In this document: positions 9,794-15,523 of the stretch, piece after piece
Layout: each line of letters opens with the position of its first letter
How positions within the stretch are numbered: the first letter of the stretch is position 1
Assembly (NCBI RefSeq): GCF_000499385.1
Contig: NW_013654735.1
Coordinates: 1-15,523 of the forward strand
From: Eimeria necatrix
Taxonomy: Eukaryota > Apicomplexa > Conoidasida > Eucoccidiorida > Eimeriidae
Direction of reading: 5' to 3'
Length of the DNA stretch: 15,523 nt
Position numbers and translations under genes: made by a program
Notes under the pieces: generated by a model
Seen by the model: only the letters and a program-made list of their open reading frames with translations
Databases searched by the model: none
What the model was told of the DNA's origin: nothing

Positions 9794-9875
9794 CCCTTAC
9801 TCAGCTAAGATATCTAGGTGCGAATTATGAAAGCAAAGTATTTCTACCGTCAGGTCCGGAAAAAATAGTTCTTAT

Positions 9876-9893
9876 ATCCCGGAACAGCCCCCT
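9876..9893 (-). promoter_or_regulatory. primer-binding site of element 2
   Basis: On the minus strand, two bases after the end of LTR D. It is identical to the element 1 site at 17 of 18 positions. The first base, which would pair with the terminal A of the tRNA CCA, is A where element 1 has T. The same tRNA-Pro-type primer is therefore inferred for both copies. Confidence 0.7.
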
Positions 9894-9895
9894 AA

Positions 9896-10315
9896 TGTAG
9901 TACACTGTGTTCTCTACAGCGTCTACGATGCTGCGCGACCCACAACTCTAGCGCTCTATGGAATCTTCTCTTCTACAGACGCATCGGACTCGCAACGTGT
10001 GCTAACTTGTTAAAATGATCATTTTGTTTCAAGTTCCTGAAACCATATTTCATAAACATCACTTCTCATGGTTCTTGCTTTGCTGGTCTTCTGAGGATGT
10101 GACGCGCACCGGTGCCGGCGTTGTCGGCACCGGAGGGCATTCGCAGGCATGTCTAGTTTATACGTGTTAATCTGCTAATAAATTACTTTTCTATTTAACC
10201 AGTAAGAGGTTGCAGCGCTCAATCCACGTCTTAACCTCTTAACCGCTTATAGGTCATCAGTTAGCTATCCTCTATAGGTCACCAACAAGCTCCATTGTAG
10301 TGCCTGTGCATTACA
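9896..10315 (-). repeat. LTR D, 5' LTR of element 2
   Basis: A 420-bp inverted LTR starting TGTAATGC at 10315 and ending GTACTACA at 9896, next to a PBS. It carries the tandem GACCTATA motifs near its start and a strong inverted repeat: CCGGTGCCG at 10109-10117 pairs with CGGCACCGG at 10125-10133. Its first ~200 bp are closer to LTRs E and F than to A, B, C and G. Its 5' end runs into the remnant D'. Confidence 0.85.
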
Positions 10316-10365
10316 TATCCTTTATAGGTCACCAGCAAGTCCTGTTATAGTGCCTGCGCACTACA
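10316..10365 (-). repeat. LTR D', first 50 bp only
   Basis: Inverted LTR start: TGTAGTGCGCAGGCACTATA at 10365-10346, continuing to GACCTATAAAGGATA at 10316. In the other copies GATAGCTAG follows, but here LTR D begins instead. This is what an insertion of element 2 into an older LTR would leave. The rest of D' should lie at the far end of element 2, which is lost at the 8610 break. Confidence 0.75.
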
Positions 10366-10497
10366 GTATCTATATGCATGGCTGGCAAATATTTATCCGT
10401 GCTGAGGAGTCAGAAGGAGTTCTTCTGGCCTCGACCGCTAGCGCTCATATGATCGTAATGATTATCAAGCGCATTAATGGAAAACTTGTAGAGTTGT

Positions 10498-10887
10498 TGT
10501 AGTGCGCAGGCACTGCTATGTCGCTTGCTGGTGACCTTAAGAGGGTAGCTAGGTGGTGACCTATAAGAGGTCAGCACGCTGAACGAGCGCAGAAACTTCT
10601 TACAGTAGTGAAGTATGGCAATTTACTAGCAAGATAGCATGTGTAAGCTAGAAGTATCTGCGAATACCCTAAGATTGCGGCTGGCGATAACGCCCGCACC
10701 GGTGCGGGGCACTGCGCCGACCGGGTCAACTAAACAAGCAGTATGATCGGGAACTTTTGAAACTTCGATAGAGAGACTCGAATGGTGGCAGATTATTGAT
10801 TTTTTGGCACTGCTTTATGAGATACGAGTCGAATGCCAGAAGGGCGCCCTATTCGTGGGCCAGGCTCAGAGAAGTGAACTGGCAATG
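10498..10887 (+). repeat. LTR F, 5' LTR of element 3, decayed 3' end
   Basis: It starts TGTAGTGCGCAGGCAC and tracks LTR E closely: GACCTTAAGAGGGTAGCTAG, GACCTATAAGAGGT, ACTTCTTACA, AGCATGTGTAAGCTA and the GC-rich block at about 10679-10703. The last ~35 bp after ATTCGTGGGCCA have diverged, so the end near 10887 is approximate and set by the TTTGG that follows in element 1. No recognisable PBS remains after it. Confidence 0.7.
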
Positions 10888-10972
10888 TTTGGATGGGAAT
10901 TGTTTGAACATAAATTTCTCCAAGAGGACCAGCTGCAACAAATACGGAAAGCCTTGTCCCAAGGGTCTGGGG

Positions 10973-11824
10973 AGACACCTGCGCAACGAGCGTATTACCG
11001 GCCCAACTCAGTAGGAGACGTGTGCAATGCCCTCAAGCAGAGCGCCCAGCGGGCCACGGGACCAACACGTCATGGTACCCCGAAACTTGCCGTAGCAGAA
11101 CGGCCGCATGTGCATGAGGAGTCGCCCCCGCATCTGGCACCTATACCCAATGTTGCCGGCCTGCCGGCGAACGGGCCGTACGTCAAGTGGAACCAACTCC
11201 ACTCCGCAGTGTCTGTCATGAAGGATGCTATGAGGGGGCCCTGGGCATCGTACGCAACGCTCCCCATATTTCCTGAAGACAGCAGCATTATGGAGGTTTT
11301 TTTGCTGCGCATCGAACGACGGTACACACAGAGCCCCGTAAGGGAATGATTGACCAACTTGTAGGCCCGGCCTTGACTTATTGGATGTATTTACGTCGGA
11401 CTATCGCTCTATGTGACTAGGAGGCGGTATAGCGGAGGCTTCTGGAGCGGTTCGACCAAAGAACGTCGCAGAAACAGTAGTTAACGGAGTTGGCTAAGGT
11501 ACGGTGGAAAGGCAACTCTAAGGAGTACACGGACGGTTTGCGACTGTAGAGAAGCGTGGCGTGGGGATCATACTCGAAGAACTCGCTGAATGTTATTGCA
11601 CAGGGCTACAAACGGGCCTTTATCTTCTCATAACAAATGACGGGCAGGTGGAGTACCACTCGTATGAGCAAGCGGTGACAGCCGCACGGCGACACTATGA
11701 GCCTAAGTAGGCCGTGCTAGAGCTGCGAGAAAGGACCAGTCGAGCCATCAGAGGGGCTGTCCAGGCAAATGGGCCCCGTAGAAACCATGGAAAAGAAAAT
11801 CAGCGTGGGGGGAAACTCAGGAAG
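10973..11824 (+). pseudogene. gag: gag of element 3, 5' part, heavily mutated
   Basis: Homologous to element 1 gag throughout but full of stops and shifts. The start codon is gone: AGA at 10973 stands where the ATG was, followed by HLRNERITGP. Recognisable stretches include ERPHVHEE, GPYVKWNQLHSAVSVM and FLLRIERRYTQ (11311-11331), which then breaks where the other copies read MGLEPREWGNALI. Later scraps such as LVGPALTYWMYLRR, LLERF and LELRERTSRAIR are spread over several frames with in-frame TAG and TGA codons. It is cut at 11824, just before the first zinc knuckle, by solo LTR C, and resumes at 12242. Confidence 0.8.
11820..11824 (+). repeat. target-site duplication of LTR C, left
   Basis: GGAAG directly before LTR C, repeated directly after it at 12237-12241. 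Five bases is the usual duplication for Ty3/gypsy integrases. Removing the LTR and one copy brings the gag sequence back into line with its homologues. Confidence 0.85.
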
Positions 11825-12236
11825 TGTAGTGCGCGGCGCCTACTGCTGCGACTACGCTGCTTCCTGTCCCTCTACGGGTCTACATACTACCTCTAGATTA
11901 GCCCCATTTCCCGGTCTCTATAGCTTGATTCCGTCGAAATACGACAATTCAAGAAGCGTCTGAGTTCTCTGTCTTCGATTCGCTCCCTTCTCGGAGCTTA
12001 CCCCCTAGACCCTAGGGGGGGAGGTCCGCATTGGTGCCGGCGCTATCGCCAGCCCCAGTTTCCACACGATTTCTGCACAATTCATGTTTTCACTAGAACT
12101 CACCAACGGTTTTTCTTATTTTTCTCATGCATTGGGGGGGTCGTGTCCCCCTCCAGTGTCGCGGCCCTTGCAGGTCGCTAGCTAGCTATCATCCCTAGGA
12201 CACTAGTCAGCCCCATTGTAGTGTCTCAGCACTACA
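11825..12236 (-). repeat. solo LTR C inserted in element 3 gag
   Basis: A 412-bp complete LTR in reverse orientation with ends TGTAGTGC and GCACTACA. It is very similar to LTR B along its whole length, including the 3' end GCAGCGTAGTCGCAGCAGTAGGCGCCGCG, which is identical to B. No internal element sequence is attached, so a full insertion was probably reduced by recombination between its two LTRs. The perfect 5-bp duplication and intact ends mark it as a later event than the decay of gag 3. Confidence 0.92.
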
Positions 12237-12241
12237 GGAAG
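12237..12241 (+). repeat. target-site duplication of LTR C, right
   Basis: GGAAG, identical to 11820-11824 on the other side of the LTR. Confidence 0.85.
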
Positions 12242-12517
12242 TGCTATGAGTGTCAGGGTCAAGAACAGCCTGCAAGCGTTTGTCCCAGCAAGGGAGAACG
12301 TACTAAGTGTCCGGAAGAGACCTGTAAGAAGCGTGGCGGTATGGGACACTATGCTCGAGACTGTCGTTCATACGACCGAGGCAGGAGTGGGACAGAGGGC
12401 AAGAGCAGTTGACAGCCCAGCCTTGTCAGGGCCGAGAGGTCTGAATGTTTAAACGGTAGGGCCTAGACGCAGTTGAAGACGAATATTCTAGGCCACCTAG
12501 CCATGGCGAAGGAGTGA
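12242..12517 (+). pseudogene. gag: gag of element 3, nucleocapsid part
   Basis: Continuation of gag 3 after the solo LTR. Both zinc knuckles are visible but broken. The first, CYECQGQEQPASVC, has Gln in place of the zinc-binding His. The second, CKKRGGMGHYARDC, has Arg in place of the second Cys. The frame runs from the knuckles to a stop at about 12412. Later words match the gag-pol junction of elements 1 and 2 at nucleotide level (GGCCTAG...ATTCTAGGCC...CCATGGC). The match ends at the first base of LTR E. Confidence 0.75.
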
Positions 12518-12938
12518 TGTAGTGCGCAGGCTCTACAATAGGGCTTGCTGGTGTCCTTAAGAAGATAGCTAGTTGGTGACCTATAAGAGGTAAACGCGCT
12601 GAACAAGGACAGGAATTTCTTACAAGTAGCGAAGTAAGACAGTTTATTAGCAAATAAGCATGTGTAAACTATGCGTGTCTGTGAATATCTGGAGACTGGG
12701 GCTGGCGATAGCGCCGGCACTGGTGCAGGCCTTCTCTCCACAGGGTCAAAGAAGCAAGAACCCTGAGTGGGGAGACTTTAAGGAAAATCGGTTTCAGAAC
12801 TTGAGTAGATGACTACATTTAATGATGTTTTGGTATTTATTTCATATGAGATGCATCGAAGGTAGAAGGCTTTTCATAGACGCCTTATTCGTGGGCCACG
12901 TCGCAGCGTAGTCGCAGTAGGAAGCGCTGTGCACTACA
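12518..12938 (+). repeat. LTR E, probable 3' LTR of element 3
   Basis: A 421-bp LTR, TGTAGTGCGCAGG...GCACTACA, closest to LTR F. The GC-rich block GGCTGGCGATAGCGCCGG is at about 12701-12718. The segment near the 3' end, GTCGCAGCGTAGTCGCAGTAGGAAGCGCTG, is complete here although it is lost in F. On the right it meets minus-strand pol sequence with no matching duplication. Confidence 0.85.
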
Positions 12939-13600
12939 GGGTTTTCCCCACTAGGTAAAGCGAATATGGTGTGGAACCCTTGTGGAATCCTTGGTGGGTG
13001 TGTCCTGGCACCGTGACCCTCTCGCAATGGCTCGTATATGGAAATCCTGGCGCTGGCTTTGAGGTGTGCCCTGTAGCCTTCGGGTACCCTTCGGGAGTGA
13101 GTCAGAAAAGTGTAGCCGCCGCTGCCAAAATCATCTGGGATATCGACTCGGCCAGTATTTCTTCGGCCCGCTGGGCTGGGGACCGTAGCCGCATTTTTTG
13201 TGGCTGTTTGTCTTGCTTCGTTCTTTCTTTGTGTCCTACTAAGTGGTGCATTCCAGCACCAATCTTTCACGCAGGTTTGTAGTTTATCAGCATCAAAGTA
13301 GCGAAGCGCTTTCTGGCCCATGATCCAGCCTAGTACTACGACAATGGCATAAGGCACAGTCCCCACAAAAAATCCCTCGTTCAGAGGGAGATTTTTTATG
13401 TAAGCACCACGTAGACATCCCCGCTACTGCCCTGCTTATATGAAGCTGCTCTCCATTGGCGCAGGAGAGACATAAAGCTCTCTGCAGAGGACACGTTCGC
13501 AATCCCAGTTTCTCAACTGTGACCAGGCAAATGAAACAGCACAATGCACCTGTTTCCGAAAGCACTTCAGACTTGTGCTAAAGCATATTAAAGACAAACT
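12939..13600 (-). pseudogene. pol: minus-strand protease/pol remnant
   Basis: Decayed copy of the protease and spacer seen in element 1. From 13565: LSETGALCCFI aligns with LLDTGASRSFI, with the catalytic Asp changed to Glu (codon 13556-13554). ISRAVAGMSTWC aligns with IDRVVTGLTLWC. After a frame change, VPYAIVVVLGWIMGQKALRYF aligns with the ALGLDWLTEHKVAWYF region, and DADKLQTCV follows. A later scrap, FHTIFALP (near 12980), matches LHLILALP. It ends at LTR E, which cuts it. Its parent element is older than, or was rearranged with, element 3. RT is not present. Confidence 0.75.
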
Positions 13601-13925
13601 CTGCTGTTTTCGTCATGTTACGCAGTAGCCCAAGGTTCTCATGTGTCGAATTCGTATGCTATTGCTCTCGCGACATCATCGCAAAGTTGCTTTCACCTCA
13701 ACACTATCGAACACTATCGAGAGCCTCATGCGATTCGCTTGTCTTGTTATTGCCACCAGCCTGCGTGATTGTAGTAGTCGAGGTATCTAGGTCACCTTCT
13801 AATGAGCTACGCTTCTGCGTTCAGTGTATTTCGTCTGTTGTAGCTCGTACACCTATGTCACCGCCTTGCCTTTGCCTCAGGGACTTTTACCAGCTTGTGG
13901 GGGAGACTTCACTGTCGTTCGTCTC
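13601..13925 (-). other. probable upstream pol linker remnant
   Basis: This sits between the protease remnant and LTR G, where the poorly conserved Ser/Glu-rich linker before protease would be expected on the minus strand. Similarity to element 1 (7183-7480) is too weak to claim. A short direct repeat, AACACTATCG, occurs twice at about 13699-13718. No gene is seen on the plus strand; the frames there have no recognisable content. Confidence 0.3.
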
Positions 13926-14332
13926 TGTAGTGCACTGCGCCCGCAGCTGCGACTACGTGCTTTTAGTCCCTTGGGCCGGGTCTATAAACTGCACCCTACG
14001 CTAATCCATTCCCTAGAAACTACAGCTATTGTGATTAAGGATACAAAATCATGAGTTTATCAAATCTGTCTGTCTGTTTCGCACCCTCCTGGGAGCTCGC
14101 CTCCTAGTCCCTAAGGGAGGGAGGCTTGCTCTGGCGCCGGCGCTGTCTCTAGCCCCAGTCTCTACGCAATTCCACGAATTCTCGTGTGCATATAAATAAT
14201 AATCACTTCCTCTTACTTTTTGTCTGGTAAGAGGGCCCTGTCTCCCTCCAGTCTTGCGACCCCTCGTAGGTCGCTGGCTAGCTATCCTCTCTAGAGCACT
14301 AACCAGCCCCATTGTAGTGTCTGTGCACTACA
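13926..14332 (-). repeat. LTR G, inverted, possible 3' LTR of the integrase element
   Basis: A 407-bp LTR reading TGTAGTGCACAGACACTACA from 14332 and ending GCACTACA-like at 13926. It has the shared blocks of A, B and C (GCTAGCGACCTAC, GGAGGGAGACAGGGCCCTC, and the GC-rich block at about 14134-14152). A purine run lies directly upstream on the minus strand, as expected for a 3' LTR. The flanking five bases, GTCTC and ACTTC, do not match, which argues against a simple solo LTR but fits a 3' LTR whose partner lies beyond 15523. Confidence 0.8.
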
Positions 14333-14344
14333 ACTTCCCCCCTT
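14333..14344 (-). promoter_or_regulatory. candidate polypurine tract before LTR G
   Basis: On the minus strand AAGGGGGGAAG at 14344-14334, then one T, then the LTR start. Polypurine tracts prime plus-strand synthesis and abut the 3' LTR. The position is right. The extra T and the rival tract at 14444-14463 keep this uncertain. Confidence 0.45.
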
Positions 14345-14443
14345 GCCGGACTGAAGTGACCTACCCCCAAATGCGTTATGTTTGCCTTTTCACTCTCTGT
14401 GCTCGTCGAAAGCTAACGCCGTGAGCGCGCGCCATGCGCCGCG

Positions 14444-14463
14444 CTCTCTCCCCCCCCCTCCTC
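14444..14463 (-). promoter_or_regulatory. second candidate polypurine tract
   Basis: Twenty unbroken purines on the minus strand, including a run of nine G, about 50 nt after the stop codon of the integrase-chromodomain frame. Chromoviruses usually have their tract just past the pol stop. If this is the working tract, the LTR of that element would start near 14443 and would be unrelated to LTR G. Confidence 0.4.
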
Positions 14464-14513
14464 ATTGAAGGGTGCCCGAGCTGGAGGAGGTGGAGTACGA
14501 GGGAGCCATACCG

Positions 14514-15523
14514 CTACGCTTCAGAAGGGCCAATGTTGTTTCGAGCCTGAAGACGTCTTCGTTGGCGGCGGCGCCAAGCGCGAAGCAAAGCCGGGCAGCC
14601 GGTAAGATGGTTAGCTGGTTCCCATGTGGCTTGCTCTTCAGGGGTCCCGCGCCACTTCACGAGGTACTGGGCTGCATCTCCCGAGCCGCGCTGGTCCATA
14701 ATATAGTCGACTTCGTATTCATCCGTGGGATTGCCTGCTGCATCGTGGATAGGAGGCCAGGCAGCGTCGGCTGCCGAGGGAACCAAAGCGGGAGGGCGGG
14801 GGCGGTGGGGAACTAGCTGTGAAACGTGGAAAACATCATGGCATTCATAAGTGAGAGGCAGAGCGAGACGGTAAGCAACTGTTCCTATGCGTTCGAGGAC
14901 TTCGAAGGGTCCGCGGTAGCGGGGCTCGAGCTTAGGGTAGCTGTTGAAAGGCGGTAGGTGCTTGCTGCTGAGCCAGACCTTATCTCCCACTGCGTATTCC
15001 ACTGCTCGACGCTTGGTGTCTGCGTAGTACTTCTGCTGCCATTTCGCCTTCAGGATGTGACTCTGCGCTCTGTCGCAGAGCTGCCGAAAAAGCTTAGTTA
15101 TGGGAGGAGTGAGTGTAGGAGCTAACGCGCCTACGATATCGAGTTCCGCCGCAGTCAAGGGGTTTTCTCCAATCATGATCTCGAAAGGAGAGAGCTCTGT
15201 GGATGAATGGCTTGTTGTGTTGTATGCAAGTTCCAAAGCTGGAAGCAAACGCTCCCACTCGCGTTCATCAGATCTGATATATGTACGCAGCATCTGCTCC
15301 AATGTGCGGTTCACCCGTTCGGTTTGGCCGTCGCTTTGGGGATGGTAGGACGAGGACATGCACCGTTTGATGTTGAAGCGGCTACAGAGCTGGTTCCAAA
15401 GGTCTGATTGGAAACGGGGGTCGCGGTCCGAGATAAGCACTTCTGGGAAACCGTGATAGCGGATAAGACGGTCGGCTAGGAGCTCCACTGTGTCTGCTGC
15501 TGTGAATGACTTCTTTGCGGGAA
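14514..15523 (-). CDS. pol: pol 3' end: integrase with chromodomain, partial
   Basis: C-terminal part of a chromovirus-type pol. The integrase inserts the cDNA, and the chromodomain tethers it to modified histones. The frame is open to the window edge and begins outside it; no start codon lies here. Counting residues from 15488: catalytic core with Asp21 (ISDRDPRF) and Glu57 (DGQTERVNR), 35 residues apart as in DDE integrases; the first Asp is outside. GPF motif at 193-195 (RYRGPFEVLERIG). DVFHVSQLVPH at 218-228. Chromodomain at about 258-306 with EYEVDYI, YLVKWRG and TWEP, so the aromatic and Trp positions are kept. The Arg-rich tail ends at TAG (14516-14514). There is no stop or frameshift in at least 335 codons, unlike every other frame here, and its base composition is GC-richer. 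Confidence 0.92.
   Translation of the reverse strand, partial: PAKKSFTAADTVELLADRLIRYHGFPEVLISDRDPRFQSDLWNQLCSRFNIKRCMSSSYHPQSDGQTERVNRTLEQMLRTYIRSDEREWERLLPALELAYNTTSHSSTELSPFEIMIGENPLTAAELDIVGALAPTLTPPITKLFRQLCDRAQSHILKAKWQQKYYADTKRRAVEYAVGDKVWLSSKHLPPFNSYPKLEPRYRGPFEVLERIGTVAYRLALPLTYECHDVFHVSQLVPHRPRPPALVPSAADAAWPPIHDAAGNPTDEYEVDYIMDQRGSGDAAQYLVKWRGTPEEQATWEPANHLTGCPALLRAWRRRQRRRLQARNNIGPSEA

Larger units (their letters stand above)
8611..10315 (-). mobile_element. Ty3/gypsy-type element 2, inverted, 3' truncated
   Basis: Read on the minus strand: LTR D, PBS, leader, gag, then a break just past gag at about 8610 where element 1 pol begins on the other strand. Gag is about 70% identical in protein to that of element 1, judged by eye, so the two are separate insertions and not a recent inverted duplication. 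Pol and a 3' LTR are absent. Its LTR belongs to the subfamily shared with E and F. Confidence 0.85.
10498..12938 (+). mobile_element. element 3, gag-only deletion derivative with two LTRs
   Basis: LTR F and LTR E lie in the same orientation, belong to the same subfamily and flank a decayed gag. That is the layout of a full element that has lost all of pol. The gag sequence stops at the words CCATGGCGAAGGAGTGA and LTR E begins at the next base. Element 1 at the same place reads GATGATGTGTGCGG, so a TGATGT-type microhomology with the LTR start could have guided the deletion. A solo LTR (C) is nested in gag. No clear target duplication flanks the pair: GTTGT stands before F and GGGTT after E. 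Confidence 0.65.

Noticed and set aside
5507..10315. Recent giant palindrome or inverted duplication
   Set aside because: The two arms differ by about 30% in gag protein and have LTRs of different subfamilies. They are separate insertions brought face to face.
13615..14054. Plus-strand frames over LTR G and the pol linker as genes
   Set aside because: They are antisense to minus-strand retroelement sequence and read through the LTR.
5131..14332. Recurring GTAGTGC/GCACTAC words as a CRISPR-like array
   Set aside because: They are the ends of dispersed ~410-bp LTRs on both strands with irregular spacing, and there are no spacers or cas genes.

Overview
Eukaryotic genomic DNA without any bacterial operon structure. 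The left third is a gene-poor host-like stretch. The right two thirds are a pile-up of decayed, nested Ty3/gypsy-type LTR retrotransposons. No rRNA, tRNA or CRISPR array was recognised. The host cannot be named from this window. A small secretory-type exon with consensus splice signals on the minus strand, and LTR elements with CCHC gag and chromodomain integrase, would suit a protist, alga, fungus or other small eukaryote. A coccidian apicomplexan is only a guess.

Layout. 1-5130: lower-GC, mostly non-coding DNA, with one two-exon candidate gene on the minus strand (about 2603 to 1836) and a few coding-like scraps. 5131-5506: LTR A, missing its last ~37 bp. 5507-8610: element 1 (+), with LTR B, an 18-nt primer-binding site, gag with two CCHC knuckles, protease and the first part of reverse transcriptase. 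8611-10315: element 2 (-), facing element 1, with gag, PBS and LTR D. 10316-10365: first 50 bp of another minus-strand LTR (D'), into which LTR D runs. 10498-12938: element 3 (+), with LTR F, a heavily mutated gag and LTR E; its pol is missing. A solo LTR (C) with a perfect 5-bp target duplication sits inside this gag. 12939 to about 13925: minus-strand protease/pol remnant. 13926-14332: LTR G (-). 14514-15523: minus-strand integrase plus chromodomain, open across the right edge and the only undamaged long reading frame in the window.

All eight LTR copies share the ends TGTAGTGC...GCACTACA, and each starts with a ~20-bp hairpin. Two subfamilies can be told apart by eye: A, B, C, G and D, D', E, F. 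Elements 1, 2 and 3 share one gag lineage and all carry disabling changes, so they look immobile. The integrase-chromodomain frame is more GC-rich. It may belong to the same family, with G as its 3' LTR, or to a second, younger family. The nesting gives a partial insertion order: element 3 is oldest, C is younger, B postdates A, and D postdates D'.
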